Of a DNA stretch of 33,265 nt, positions 15,637 through 26,066 are shown in pieces. This DNA is from Planctomycetota bacterium (GTDB lineage Bacteria > Planctomycetota > Planctomycetia > Pirellulales > Pirellulaceae), in NCBI GenBank assembly GCA_024277285.1, contig JAJRVM010000258.1, forward strand, positions 1-33,265, in the 5' to 3' direction. Made by a program: the position numbers and the translations under genes. The notes under the pieces are model-generated. The model did no database searches. It had not been told where the DNA came from and saw only the letters and a list, made by a program, of their open reading frames with translations. Within the stretch, counting starts at the first letter, position 1. Every line of letters starts with the position of its first letter.

Positions 15637-18600
15637 ATGATGCCAACCTTACAAGATCGAGTTCGCCGAGTTGCATCGCAAGCGCGCCAGTTGGTGCGGC
15701 TTTATGGCATCGGCTGGTTCGTCGCTTGCGTCGGTCTTGCGGCCTTGACGGTCGGTGCGATTGACTATCTGGTTCGGTTCGAAGATGTCGGTATCCGGGT
15801 GATCTGCTTCATTATTCTCTGTGCGACAGCGGCATGGAGCTTTGCGAGGTTTGTCATCGTGGCATGGCGGTATCGATGTTCCGAATTGCAAGCGGCGCGG
15901 CATATCGAACGATACTATCCCGCCCTTGATGATCGGTTGACGAGTGCCGTTGCGTTTGCCGCCGAAGCACTTGGGGACGATGATGCGGGCTCGATCGAAT
16001 TACGTCGCGCGGTGATAGCTGAAACGGAAGCGGCGACGGAGGCCCTTGATTTCGAACGCTGTTTCGATCGCAGGCAACCGATGCGCGCACTCGTGGCGGC
16101 GCTGTTTTCGATAGGCGCGATTGCGATCTTGTTTTGGGTGGATAGCCCTTCGGTCTCGCTGGCGGCGCGGCGGATGTTGGTACCGTGGAGCCATCATCCT
16201 TGGCCGCGGTGGCATGTATTACAATGGCAAGACACGCCCACTCGCCTGGCGGTGGGGCAGGATTTCGAAGCGAGGTTGACCGACGCCAACGGGCGGTTGC
16301 CGGACCGAGTCGAGATACACTACTGGTTTGAAGGCGATTCCCTAGCCGAAGTGCAGACGTTTTCCATGCAACCGCTTGGTGACCGTATGGTCCATCGTTT
16401 GGCCGGTATTGCACGCCCGTTTCGCTACCGTGCCACCGGGGGCGACGACCAGAAAATGCCCTGGACCGCACTTTCGTTAGTTGAGCCACCGCGGATCATC
16501 GAGCGGGAAGTCGAGTTGCATCCACCCGCTTACGCAGGATTGGCCACGCGTCGAGTTGATGGGAGTTTCCAGGCCTTGATCGGGACGCGCGCAACCGTGC
16601 GCGTTCGCACCAGCAAACCGCTGTCGGCAGCGTGGCTTGAAACCGATACAATGCACGACGCTGCGACGGTCGAATTGCAGCTTGACGACGATCGGCGTGG
16701 ATTTGCATTGAACGACGCGGAGGCCGATTGGACGATCGTTCGATCGGGATCTTACGGTTTTCGACTGTTTGCGCGCGACGGTCTCGATGTCGGCGTTCCC
16801 GATCAGTGGGAGGTGCATGCGATTCGCGACCTGCCACCCACGGTATCACTGCGGCGTCCTGCCACCGACTTGCGAATCACCGCTGCGGCGCAATTGCCGA
16901 TCGAGGCGATTGTCAAGGATGATCTGGCGGTTCGTCGTGTGGAATTGCACTTTGTACGCTCAACGGCGGTGGACCAAGAGGCGGAACATTTCTCGCTTTG
17001 GGACGGTTCCGATCAGGTTGTTGCCGAGTCGGGGCGGGCCACGAGTGATGGCGATCAAGGGATGCAGCGCACCGTGAAACAGCGGTGGGACCTGACGCGG
17101 ATCCCATCGATGAAACCAGGCGAATGGATAGACTTTAGCGTGACCGCCATCGACTACAAGCAACAGGTGGGCGAGAGTGCCACGCGTCGTCTTACCTTCA
17201 TTTCCAACGAAGAGTTGCAAGAACGTATTGCGCAACGGCAATCGGAACTGTTGGCGGAAATCGCCGAAGTCTTGCGTTTGCAACGCTCCACGCACGCACA
17301 AGTGGCGGACCTGAAGATTCAAGTGCGTGAGGCCAGTAATCTGGAACAGGAAGATGCGGATCAATTGCAAGTTGCCGAGTTGAATCAGCGGCAAGTGCGG
17401 CAGCGGCTGGGACATCCGAGTGACGGTGTCGCGGCACAGATTGTCGGCCTGATCGACGAGGCACGGAACAACCGCCTCGAAGACTCGGAGTTACTGACGC
17501 GTTTGCAACAGTTTCATCATACCATACAACAGCTCAATCGCGGGGCGTTGGCCGCAATACAGCATCCGCTGGTCGATGCGGTCAGAATCGTGCGCTAGAG
17601 CGCTACTACCGGACAGAACGCCACGCGGCAGATCGATCGTGCTGGACAGCGTGAATTGATCGGGCTGTTTGATCAAGTTGATGTGGGCCAACGGCAGGTC
17701 ATCGAAACACTCGAGCGCCTACTGGGACGAATGGAACAGTGGGACAACTATCAGCGGTTGGCGCGTGAGGTGGGTCGTTTGAAACGCGAGCAGGAGAATG
17801 TGAGCGCACGCACTCGGCAGTTGCGTATCGAGACGCTCGCGACCGACCCGAATGACCTGGATACTCAACAGCGATCTGCGGTGAAACGTCTGGCGCAGCG
17901 GCAGAACGACATCGCGCTGCGGTTTGGTGCATTGGCGAGCGGCATGGAAACCGCTCGGCGCAAACTGGTTGCAGATGATCCCACCGCCGCAGCGACACTG
18001 GCGGATGCACTCGATATGGTTCGCCAAGGCGGAATCAGTGGGCGGATGCGCGATGTGGGACGCGAAATGGAGCGTATTCGTCTGGGACAGGCTGCCGATC
18101 AGCAGGAGGCTGTGATCAAGTTGTTGACGGAACTGCAGGATATTTTGGCGAATCGGCGGGAATACCAGCTCGATCGACAGGTCGATCGATTGCGCGCCGC
18201 AGCCAACCAACTGGAGCAGATTGTGAGTCGGCAGCAGACGCTCAGCAAGGAAACCGAATCCGCGCTTGCGGCCACGGCCGATCAGTTTCGCAAGTGGCAG
18301 CAGGAAGAGGCAGAGCTTTCGCATCAAACACAAACGCTGGCGCGGCAGATGCAGCGACAAGGCGCGGATGCTACCGCCGCGACGCTCAAGGCGGGCGGGC
18401 AGTGTTTGGGCGGTGCGTGTCAGGCAGCTGGGGCGAAAGATCTGGCAAAGACGCGCCGGCAAGCAAAGGATGCCCTTGCTAAGTTGGATGAGGCGCGGAA
18501 TCAAGTTAAGCAGGCATTGGCAGAAGCGCGCGAATCGCTACGTGACCAGCGGATCGGGAACCTACGCCAGGCGGTCCGCGCGTTCTTGTCGAGACAGCAA

Positions 18601-19278
18601 CGATTGATCGATGAAACGCAGCAGGCGGAAACGGAGCGACAGGCCGGGCCCGATTCGGAAACGGCGCGGTGGCGCCAGGTTGTACAGGGGCTCGCAGATG
18701 ACCAGACGACGTTGAGAGAAGAGATCGACGAAGTCGCCCTGCGGTTGGCCGATGTTGCTGCGTTCGCATTCGCACTGCAACGTACGGTCGATTGCATGGT
18801 GTCTGCTGGCCAATGCTTACAGGGCAGCGATACGGGCATCGAGACGGTAGAATTGCAACGGCGGGCGATGGAGTATCTGCAGCAGGTGCTTGGCGCCATG
18901 GCAACCGATGCACCACGCGAGCAACAGGAGGACGATCAGGCCAAACCGTCGAAAGGCCCTGGCGGCAAGAAAAAGAATCGCGCCGCGAAGTACATGCTGG
19001 CGCAGCTGAAGCTGGTCCGTGCGCTGCAGCAGCAAGTGAATCGCGAGACGGAGTTGCTGGCGCGAAACGAAGGGGCTTGGGACGCGCCACGCGTGGCACG
19101 CCAGCAAGACCTGGTGCAACAACAACGACGCCTCGCGGAAATCGTGTTGCAATTGCTCGAGGCTGACACAGGGGCCGGCACCGATGCGATCGAACGTGAC
19201 CCGGCGGTTGACCCGGCGCCACCACCGGTGGATCAGCTGGAATCGCTTGATCGTGCTTTGGAACAGGACGGTACCTAA
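15637..19278 (+). pseudogene. DUF4175-like giant membrane/coiled-coil protein interrupted by an in-frame TAG
   Basis: Read through, this is a 1213-residue protein; TAG at 17596-17598 interrupts it at codon 654. The N-terminus has two helices (about 26-48 and 54-74) and a third near 165-185. Beta-sandwich sequence follows, then long coiled coils before and after the stop (RQSELLAEIAEVLRLQRS; RLAREVGRLKREQENVSART). The last part ends in an Ala/Pro/Asp-rich tail. The overall form fits the DUF4175-type proteins encoded in planctomycete MoxR clusters. Both sides of the stop are the same kind of Gln/Arg-rich coiled coil, and no frameshift is seen. GAG to TAG is the simplest origin, though AAG or CAG would also fit. 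ATG 15637 has AAGGG upstream at 15625-15629; GTG 15622 is an alternative. Confidence 0.8.
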
Positions 19279-19340
19279 CGATCGAAGAAGAGGTGTTTTC
19301 GTAACAGTTTAGCTGAATGAAGTTGGCCGTGCATTGAGGC

Positions 19341-19548
19341 TTGGTTGGCTATGGATCGACCCCCACCGCCTTGTGCGGTGGGTGAAGAAGTTTATTGGGC
19401 TAGAAACGCCGCCTCCCCCACCGCCGAAGGCGGTGGGGGAGACGGGGAGTTATTGGTATCGGCGTCTTAGCTGGCAAAACTCGTTCACCTACGGGGCAAG
19501 CCCGTAGGGGTCTCTGACTTAGTCAACCGCTGCAAGCGGCTAAACAGA
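19341..19548 (+). repeat. Dispersed multi-hairpin element, copy B (related to 8540-8693)
   Basis: This element almost fills the 313-base gap before the gene at 19592. It contains four hairpins: 19362-19382 (CCCACCGC/GCGGTGGG), 19413-19441 (13-bp perfect stem, GAA loop), 19488-19508 (CCTACGGG-GCAAG-CCCGTAGG) and 19527-19539 (CCGC-TGCAA-GCGG). The segment 19383-19412 is shared with copy A at 29 of 30 bases. The 13-bp stem with no T-tract could act as a transcript-processing or attenuating structure. Confidence 0.85.
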
Positions 19549-19591
19549 ATGGCATCGAAAACAGTGGAAACTGGAATTGGAGGCAGTCGGT

Positions 19592-20311
19592 ATGAGTCAT
19601 AATCTTGTGATGGCCCTGTTTGCGGGCGTGTGGCTGGCGTTTCCAGGCGTATTGTGTTCGCAAGAGTCTCGAGCCCGATCGGCGACGGGCTCACAGGGTC
19701 AGGAGACGCGGAAGTCGCAGGAAACTCTCGACAGTCAGTTGCTCGAGGGTCTTGGCAGTAGTGGCTCGAGTTCTGCAGTGACAGTGCCAGGCAAGGTCGA
19801 CACTCCGCCCGGTCGAGATGCACTGCGGGCAGGTGGCGGGCTTGAGCCACGCGGCGAAGGGTCTGACCTGGGGCAGGAAAACCCGCTGATGCGGATCGGT
19901 CGCCAGATGTTACGTGTGGAGGGTAAACTGGTGCAACGCGACGTTTCGCCCGAGACGCGACAGACTCAGCAGCAGATCGTTCGTGATCTGGACGCCGTGA
20001 TTGAGGCGTTGGCGGCGGCTCAAAAAAACGAGAAGCAACGCAAACCGGGCTCGTCAAACAAGGGAAACCAGAAACCGTCGAAGGCAGGAAAACAAGCCGC
20101 TCGCAACGGCAGTGGCAAGCCGGGCGAAGGGGATTCGGATCAACAACTCGCCGCCATGCAGGGGGAGGAAGGCGAGTTTTGGGGCCATTTGCCGCAGCGT
20201 CTGCGCCGCCAGATGCAGAGCGCCGGGGCGATCGAGTTCCTGCCAAAGTATCGAAAACTGATCGAAGACTACTACAAACGACTAGCCGAAGATCGCGGGA
20301 TTCAACAATAA
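19592..20311 (+). CDS. Small exported protein of the MoxR cluster, function unknown
   Basis: A 239-residue protein with a hydrophobic leader (MSHNLVMALFAGVWLAFPGVLCSQ) that looks like a signal peptide. The middle is low-complexity and Gly/Ser/Lys/Gln-rich. The C-terminus is conserved-looking (EFWGHLPQRLRRQMQSAG...FLPKYRKLIEDYYKRLAE). That end is typical of hypothetical proteins encoded last in planctomycete MoxR/VWA/DUF4175 clusters. ATG 19592 is supported by GGAGG at 19579-19583, eight bases ahead; an in-frame TTG at 19577 is rejected. It may interact with the DUF4175 coiled-coil protein outside the membrane, but that is inference from position. Confidence 0.78.
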   Translation: MSHNLVMALFAGVWLAFPGVLCSQESRARSATGSQGQETRKSQETLDSQLLEGLGSSGSSSAVTVPGKVDTPPGRDALRAGGGLEPRGEGSDLGQENPLMRIGRQMLRVEGKLVQRDVSPETRQTQQQIVRDLDAVIEALAAAQKNEKQRKPGSSNKGNQKPSKAGKQAARNGSGKPGEGDSDQQLAAMQGEEGEFWGHLPQRLRRQMQSAGAIEFLPKYRKLIEDYYKRLAEDRGIQQ

Positions 20312-20539
20312 TGTGGGTAGGTGCGTTGGGTGCTGAAGGGAAACGTGCGGTTGTGGCTGCCTGAGAACGTGTTTTAGGATTCGCGGAGGAGCGGCTCGGA
20401 GCCGAAGATCGCTTGGTTTTGCTCCACAATAGAGGTTGAAATCGAACCGATTGTGCATTGGGAACCATTTTCAAAACGCGTTCTGAAATGGTCCCGTGTG
20501 TGGATCGCGATGAATGAGAACACCCCAAGGGTTAACGTG

Positions 20540-21604
20540 ATGACAGAAATGGATCGGCGACAGTTTCTTGGCGATGCGACGGCGCGGCTGGTGGCAGTTG
20601 GCGGCATTGCCATGGGGTCGGTACCCCGTGTTGTCTGGGCGCAAGGGCAACGTCCGGCGTCGGCGACCGCATTGATGCACCCCGCGACGGAGAAGGCGAT
20701 TCGCCAGGGACTCGATTATCTGGCCGCTCACCAGAATGCGGACGGTGCCTTTCGCGGGAACTTGTATCGACGCAACGTCGCGGTGGTCAGCTTGGCGGGA
20801 TTGGCATTCATGGCCAACGGCAGCGCGCCTGGGCGGGGCGAGTATGGGCGTGAAATCAATCGGGCCGTGACGTATGTGTTGGAGCATACGCAGGAAAGCG
20901 GCTATATCTTTGCGGCCGGCAGCACGAGTCATGGGCCGATGTACGGTCATGGCTTTGCGACGTTGTTTCTGGCCGAGGTCTATGGGATGTGGCCGGACTC
21001 GTCGGTACGCGACAAGCTGGTCAAGGCCGTGCGGTTGATCGTGGACACGCAAAACGACGAAGGAGGTTGGCGCTATCAGCCCGAACGGCGTGAAGCTGAC
21101 ATCTCGGTCACGATCTGCCAGATCATGGCGCTGCGTGCGGCACGCAATGCGGGCGTCTTTGTGGCCAATGAAACGATTGATCGGTGTACCAGTTACGTGA
21201 AACAGTGCCAGAACGCGGATGGTGGGTTCGCCTATATGTTGCCCGGCGGTGAGAGCGCCTTCGCACGCACAGCGGCCGGTGTCGTGGCACTCTACAGCGC
21301 CGGTATCTATGAAGGTGATGAGATTCAACGCGGTCTAGAGTACCTAGCCGAACGTCGACCGGGTACCGATTCGGTCGGCATGGAGGGTAACTATTTTTAC
21401 GGTCAGTATTATGCCGTCCAAGCAATGTGGCATGCCGGTGGTGACTACTGGCGACGCTGGTATCCCGCGATTCGCGATGACTTGCTCGCACGACGCAAGA
21501 AAAATGGCTCGTGGTTCGATCAGATTTGCCCAGAGTACGGCACGGCGATGGCCTGCTTGATACTGCAGATGCCCAACAATTACTTGCCGATCTTCCAACG
21601 TTGA
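20540..21604 (+). CDS. Tat-exported prenyltransferase / squalene-cyclase-repeat protein
   Basis: A 354-residue alpha-toroid protein. The N-terminus MTEMDRRQFLGDATARL is a twin-arginine signal (RRQFLG, residues 6-11) with a hydrophobic stretch ending VVWAQG. The body holds the repeated helical units of the prenyltransferase/squalene oxidase repeat family: GLDYLAAHQNADGAFRG, LIVDTQNDEGGWRYQPERREADISVT and YVKQCQNADGGFAYMLPG. The DxDD-type motif of true cyclases is not evident, so enzymatic terpene cyclisation is doubtful. Relatives are commonly found near MoxR clusters in planctomycetes. ATG 20540 is preceded by AAGGG (20527-20531); an upstream frame from 20453 is unlikely because it would bury the Tat signal. 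Confidence 0.83.
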   Translation: MTEMDRRQFLGDATARLVAVGGIAMGSVPRVVWAQGQRPASATALMHPATEKAIRQGLDYLAAHQNADGAFRGNLYRRNVAVVSLAGLAFMANGSAPGRGEYGREINRAVTYVLEHTQESGYIFAAGSTSHGPMYGHGFATLFLAEVYGMWPDSSVRDKLVKAVRLIVDTQNDEGGWRYQPERREADISVTICQIMALRAARNAGVFVANETIDRCTSYVKQCQNADGGFAYMLPGGESAFARTAAGVVALYSAGIYEGDEIQRGLEYLAERRPGTDSVGMEGNYFYGQYYAVQAMWHAGGDYWRRWYPAIRDDLLARRKKNGSWFDQICPEYGTAMACLILQMPNNYLPIFQR

Positions 21605-21697
21605 TTGTCGGCGTTCAGAAGCGTTCATTTGCGGTTCACGAATTTTGCCCCGTGAATGGCTGCCGTGAACCTTGTCGCTTTGCAGAGAGATCCTAGC

Positions 21698-23035
21698 ATG
21701 CGCGGTCGCCACGCACGTATTCTCCGGACGAAAACCGTGAGTCTCGTCGATTCGCGCGTCTTGGCGTTCATGGGTTGTCTTTTGTTTGCCGTCACGACGC
21801 TACATGCCGCGACACCGATTGCGCTGTTCAGCGATGGCCGCGCGGTGGCAGCGGTGCTGCGCGGCGTGGCAAAAAATGGCGCTTGGATATTCGATTCCGC
21901 CGATGAAAGCGTGGTTGTAAATCGAGATCAGTTGGTGTTGTGGGGGGCATATCGAGATCGCCCGAGCCGATCATGGGTCTTGCTCAGCGATGGAAGTCTG
22001 TTGGTGGTCGACTTGTTGGGGATCGAAAAGAATGCAGTCGTTGTGGCAGGTCGAATGTGGCCGGAAACACGTTTGCCTCGATCGTTGGTGCGTGCCATTT
22101 TGTTTCGCCCGCCGCTGGATAGCCTGGCACGGGACACGTTGGTGTTGCGTGCGTTTGTTGAGCAACGTACGGAAGACCATCTGTTGTTCGAACACGGCGA
22201 CGAACTGCGTGGCCGTGTTCCCGACATGGTCAAGCCCGAGCCGGGCGCATTTCATCCGGAAAAAATCCGTTGGGCCCTGCGCGGTTCACAGGAACCGGTC
22301 GCATTGTCGTTGCAGCGTGTAACGGCTCTGTTGTTCGCAGCGGATCGAGGGACCACAAATGGAAATGCAGCGGACCGTACGATTGTCGAACGTGCTGGCG
22401 TTGCGAACGCGACCGGCACGCAGTGGGTTGGCTTGCGGGACGGCAGCCGGCTGTTGGTGACGGACGTGACACGTTCAAAAGACGCTTTGACGTTCACTCT
22501 GGCGGCCGGCAATCGGATGGTGACGGAGGCCGAGCTTTCGGGCGCGAATCCGTTTGACGCGGTGGTTTTTCTGCAACCGATCGGAACCGACATTCGGTAT
22601 CTGTCGGAGCTCGAGCCGGTTGGGTACAAACACATTCCGTTTTTTGCATCCAGCTGGCCGTATCATCGTGACCGAAGTACTGCCAGCGGCCAGTTGCGCT
22701 GCAACGACGATGTGTTCTTGAAAGGGTTGGGGATGCACAGCAGTTCGCGGCTGGCGTTCGATCTGCCGAAAGGATATCACCTGTTGCAAGCCGAGCTGGC
22801 GATTGACCAACGTGCTGGTCGCAGCGGAAGTGTCGTGTTTCGCGTTTACTTGCAGGACAATGCGGGCCGGTGGGCCAAGGCGTTTGAGAGTGACGTAGTG
22901 CGTGGCGGTCAACATCCCATACCGATGCGCGTGGATGTCCAGAACGCCGTGCGCATCGCCCTGATCGTCGACTTTGCCGATCGAGCTGATCAATGGGATC
23001 ACGCCAACTGGCTCAACGCACGCCTGACTCGTTAA
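21698..23035 (+). CDS. Exported NPCBM-domain protein
   Basis: A 445-residue protein. A hydrophobic leader (VLAFMGCLLFAVTTLHAATP) precedes a beta-rich region with repeats such as VLLSDGSLLVVDLL and WVGLRDGSRLLVTDV. The C-terminal third matches an NPCBM domain, a galactose-binding-like carbohydrate-binding fold: SSWPYHRDRSTASGQLRCNDDVFLKGLGMHSSSRLAFDL, then GYHLLQAELAIDQRAGRSGSVVFRVYL. No catalytic domain is seen. It may bind glycans at the cell surface. ATG 21698 is chosen; the frame is open upstream to 21656. It follows the squalene-cyclase-repeat gene by about 90 bases and probably shares its transcript. Confidence 0.82.
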   Translation: MRGRHARILRTKTVSLVDSRVLAFMGCLLFAVTTLHAATPIALFSDGRAVAAVLRGVAKNGAWIFDSADESVVVNRDQLVLWGAYRDRPSRSWVLLSDGSLLVVDLLGIEKNAVVVAGRMWPETRLPRSLVRAILFRPPLDSLARDTLVLRAFVEQRTEDHLLFEHGDELRGRVPDMVKPEPGAFHPEKIRWALRGSQEPVALSLQRVTALLFAADRGTTNGNAADRTIVERAGVANATGTQWVGLRDGSRLLVTDVTRSKDALTFTLAAGNRMVTEAELSGANPFDAVVFLQPIGTDIRYLSELEPVGYKHIPFFASSWPYHRDRSTASGQLRCNDDVFLKGLGMHSSSRLAFDLPKGYHLLQAELAIDQRAGRSGSVVFRVYLQDNAGRWAKAFESDVVRGGQHPIPMRVDVQNAVRIALIVDFADRADQWDHANWLNARLTR

Positions 23036-23041
23036 GGTGTA

Positions 23042-23062
23042 GCCCGGGAATCTTTCCCGGGC
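23042..23062. terminator. Hairpin just after the NPCBM gene, possible transcript end
   Basis: GCCCGGGAA-TCT-TTCCCGGGC forms a perfect 9-bp stem with a three-base loop, seven bases after the stop codon. There is no T-tract, so it is at best a stabilising or factor-assisted end, or another palindromic repeat. Confidence 0.45.
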
Positions 23063-23064
23063 GA

Positions 23065-23088
23065 GAGTGGCACGGCACTCCGTGCCGT
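23065..23088 (-). repeat. GGA-loop hairpin repeat, reverse copy
   Basis: ACGGCAC-TCC-GTGCCGT (23072-23088) preceded by AGAGTGG. On the minus strand this reads stem, GGA loop, stem, then CCACTCT. It is the same design as the copies at 23147, 27462 and 29144. Confidence 0.75.
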
Positions 23089-23146
23089 TGCAGACCGCTT
23101 CTCATCGATTGGCGACAATCGAATTGCGGTATTCTCAGGCGAGATT

Positions 23147-23172
23147 AACGCCGCGGAGCGGCGTTCCACACT
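23147..23172 (+). repeat. GGA-loop hairpin repeat with CCACACT tail
   Basis: AACGCCGC-GGA-GCGGCGTT is followed directly by CCACACT. The stem sequence differs from the copies at 27462 and 29144 but remains fully paired, while loop and tail are kept. Confidence 0.8.
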
Positions 23173-23242
23173 CGTGGAGAGTGTGTTGCTGCCTCCGTGA
23201 GCAATACTTGTTTCTGTTGTCGAATCTGCGAGAATCGGACGT

Positions 23243-23530
23243 ATGTTCATACCACGTTACTCTCTGAGGCGTTTGTTGCTGTACGTGACGGTTGCGGCGC
23301 TGGTCTCGTTATTGGTGTCAATCGGCATGCGCGGCAATCTGGCGGCGATTGCTATTGCGGTGTCGATTGGCTGTCTGCTGTTGACGCTCGCAGTCCATTC
23401 GCTCACCTTTCTCTTCGGCTGGGTTCTGACTGGTTTTTTTCGGCGTGATCGCGCTGCAGAACTTGGTTCGAGTCCCTTTGTATCGACCGACCTCCCGTCA
23501 CAAGTGGTTCCGCCGCGAACATCGTACTGA
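23243..23530 (+). CDS. Small membrane protein, unknown function
   Basis: A 95-residue protein with two hydrophobic helices (about 11-27 and 33-58, the second perhaps two). The N-terminus MFIPRYSLRRLLLYVTVAAL is typical of many small planctomycete membrane proteins that begin with a [FY]SLR.LLL..T.AA pattern. The C-terminal 30 residues are polar and Pro/Ser-rich. It stands alone between the hairpin-rich gap at 23036-23242 and the DUF1592 gene. No function can be assigned. A GGTTCGAGTCC string inside it resembles a tRNA T-arm, but no tRNA fold is present. Confidence 0.6.
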   Translation: MFIPRYSLRRLLLYVTVAALVSLLVSIGMRGNLAAIAIAVSIGCLLLTLAVHSLTFLFGWVLTGFFRRDRAAELGSSPFVSTDLPSQVVPPRTSY

Positions 23531-23740
23531 CGACGCGGGGCGACTCTGGGCGACGGAGCGCATTCAGGCACGCATTCAAATGGTGTGACATGTCCGACGG
23601 AGGGCTGTCTGTTCAGTAGGCTGGGTTAGCTGGCCAGTCGTGTTTCTTCGTCGCTACACGCGGCCGGTTTTTTTTCGTAGAATGAACGCTGCGATCGAGT
23701 GACCGTGGCGACGTACCTACTTTGGTGGATTGAGGCGATC

Positions 23741-26062
23741 ATGAGTTGTGAACCTGTTTGGAAATACCGTGTGGTGTGGTCGACAGTACGTAAGTGTTTG
23801 GTCAATTCACTGTTGGGCGGAGTGTTGTCAGCCGGCTTGCTGCCGGCCAGTGTGTTGTTGGCTGCGGACGAGGGCGATCAGAGTGGTAAGGCCATCTACC
23901 AACGACAATGTGCTGGTTGCCACGGCGCGGATGGTAAAGGCGTCGACGACGAGGGGACGAGCCCCTTTGAGGGAGCTCATGTACTAGCTGACTTGACACG
24001 CATCATTGAAGAAACGATGCCCGAGAGCGATCCCGACGCGTGCAAGGGACCGGCCGCGCGGACCGTGGCACAGTTCGTCTATGAGACGTTCTATGCTCCG
24101 CAGACGCAGCAACTTCAGGCACAGGCTCGAATCGATTTGTCCCGTTTGACCGTACGTCAGTATGACAATGCGGTGGCGGACTTGATGGCCGTGTTTCTGG
24201 GCGATGCGAAACCAGGCAAGGAACATGGTCTCAAGGCCAGTTATTACAACGCCAAAAATTTCAACCGCAAGAAACGCGTAATCGAGCGAACCGATCCGCG
24301 CGTTGCGTTTTCCTTTCAGGAAAAGAGCCCGGAAGACGGCAAGATCGGTGCCGAGGAGTTTGCGATTCAATGGCAAGGATCGGTGCTGGCTGACGAGACG
24401 GGGGACTACGAGTTTCGAGTGGTGACCGAGAACGGAGTCAAGCTGTGGGTCAATGGCATGCAGAAACCGTTGATCGACGCATGGGTCGCATCGGGTGGGA
24501 TGCAGACCCATCGTGCGACGGTCCGGTTGCTCGGTGGCCGGGTCTATCCCATTCGTCTTGATTATTTCAAATTCAAGAGCAAGACCGCTTCGGTCAAGTT
24601 GACCTGGATCCCGCCACATCGGTCGGAAGAAGTGATTCCACAGCGCAATCTGTTGTCGAACCAAGTCCCACCGACTTACGTTGTCAACACGGTTTTTCCG
24701 GCCGACGACAGCAGCGTTGGTTACGAACGGGGGACCACGGTGTCGCAGGCGTGGGAGCAGGCGGTGACCAGTGCGGCGATCGAACTAGCCAACGCGGTTG
24801 TTGCGAACCTGGATGCACTGGCCAAGAGCAAGCCTGACGCGGGGGACTGGCGCGAGAAAGCCCAACAGTTCTGTTACCGGTTTGCCGAAACCGCCATTCG
24901 TCGACCGTTGACCGACCAGCAGAAGCAGTTCTATGTCGGTCAGTTCTTCGCCGAAGATGCGCCGGTCGAGAAGGCGGTGAAGAAAGTGGTGCTGTTGGTC
25001 ATGCACTCGCCTCGCTTTCTGTACCTGGGTGTCAATAACGCGAAGCTGAACGATTATCTTATCGCGTCACGTATGTCGTTCGGGCTTTGGGATTCGCTTC
25101 CCGACGCGCCGTTGCTGGCAGCGGCCAAGGCGGGGAAGCTGCACACACGCCAACAAGTCGCGGCGCAAGCACGCCGCATGCTGGCCGACCCGCGTGCGCG
25201 CGCCAAGATGACATACTTCTTGCATGGTTGGTTGAACATCGACCATCTCGATGATATCTCGAAGGACTCGAAGCGATTTGAAGGGTTTGATGACGCGGTG
25301 GCGTCAAGTTTGCGCACGTCGCTGGACCTGTTTCTGGACGACATTGTGTGGAGTGATACGGCCGATTACCGCGACCTGTTGTTGGCCGACGATTGGTTCG
25401 TGAACGAAACGCTTGCCAAATACTATGGAATTGAAGGAGTGGAGGGCGAGCAGTTTCAGAAAATGCCGCGTGATCCGGAGCAAAGTGCGGGCATTCTGAC
25501 GCATCCCTACCTGATGGCCCGCTTCGCTTATCATAAGACCAGCTCGCCCATCCATCGTGGCGTCTTCGTCGTGCGCAGTCTACTGGGCCGTTTTCTCAAG
25601 CCGCCGCCGATAGCCGTGGCACCCGCTGATGAAGGGGCGGTTCCGACCCTGACGACGCGTGAACGCGTCGCTCTGCAGACCAAGGAACCGACCTGCCAGA
25701 CGTGTCACAGTATGATTAACCCGCTGGGGTTCAGTTTTGAACATTACGATGCAGTAGGTCGGTTCCGTGAGACCGAAAATGCGAAACCGGTTGACGCGTC
25801 GGGAGGATATCAGGATCGGAGTGGCAAGCAGGTCACGTTCAAAGGGGTGCGTGAATTGGCTGGATTCCTGGCACGCAGCCCAGAAACGCACGGTTGCTTT
25901 GTCGAGCAATTGTTTCATAGCGTTGCGAAGCAACCGGTCAGCGCATACGGTCCAAAGGCCATGGACCAATTGCAAGAAGCGTTCGCGAAATCAGACTTCA
26001 ATATTCAAGATCTGTTAGTCGCCATTGTGGAAGTGTCCGCATTGGGAACCAATAAGGAGTGA
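23741..26062 (+). CDS. DUF1592-family planctomycete cytochrome c protein with PA14 domain
   Basis: A 773-residue exported protein. A signal segment (about 18-41) is followed by a cytochrome c motif CAGCH (57-61). A DUF1587-like stretch ([17 protein letters not shown]) comes next, then a PA14-like domain ([12 protein letters not shown]...[18 protein letters not shown]). The DUF1592/DUF1588/DUF1585 series follows, seen as [38 protein letters not shown] and [18 protein letters not shown] second CxxCH, CQTCH at 652-656, precedes the last motif. Such proteins are abundant in planctomycetes and are almost always paired with a DUF1552 gene; their reaction is not established. ATG 23741 has GAGG six bases ahead and gives the best signal peptide. 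The gene is followed by DUF1552 after four bases. Confidence 0.9.
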   Translation: MSCEPVWKYRVVWSTVRKCLVNSLLGGVLSAGLLPASVLLAADEGDQSGKAIYQRQCAGCHGADGKGVDDEGTSPFEGAHVLADLTRIIEETMPESDPDACKGPAARTVAQFVYETFYAPQTQQLQAQARIDLSRLTVRQYDNAVADLMAVFLGDAKPGKEHGLKASYYNAKNFNRKKRVIERTDPRVAFSFQEKSPEDGKIGAEEFAIQWQGSVLADETGDYEFRVVTENGVKLWVNGMQKPLIDAWVASGGMQTHRATVRLLGGRVYPIRLDYFKFKSKTASVKLTWIPPHRSEEVIPQRNLLSNQVPPTYVVNTVFPADDSSVGYERGTTVSQAWEQAVTSAAIELANAVVANLDALAKSKPDAGDWREKAQQFCYRFAETAIRRPLTDQQKQFYVGQFFAEDAPVEKAVKKVVLLVMHSPRFLYLGVNNAKLNDYLIASRMSFGLWDSLPDAPLLAAAKAGKLHTRQQVAAQARRMLADPRARAKMTYFLHGWLNIDHLDDISKDSKRFEGFDDAVASSLRTSLDLFLDDIVWSDTADYRDLLLADDWFVNETLAKYYGIEGVEGEQFQKMPRDPEQSAGILTHPYLMARFAYHKTSSPIHRGVFVVRSLLGRFLKPPPIAVAPADEGAVPTLTTRERVALQTKEPTCQTCHSMINPLGFSFEHYDAVGRFRETENAKPVDASGGYQDRSGKQVTFKGVRELAGFLARSPETHGCFVEQLFHSVAKQPVSAYGPKAMDQLQEAFAKSDFNIQDLLVAIVEVSALGTNKE

Positions 26063-26066
26063 GAAG

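Noticed and set aside
19485..20528. 347-codon minus-strand frame
   Set aside because: It covers a hairpin element and the opposite strand of the gene at 19592, which has a signal peptide, a strong ribosome-binding site and a family-like C-terminus. The reverse product has no recognisable features.
23468..23486. tRNA T-arm-like string GGTTCGAGTCC
   Set aside because: No acceptor, D or anticodon stems can be paired around it, and it lies within a plausible small membrane-protein gene.
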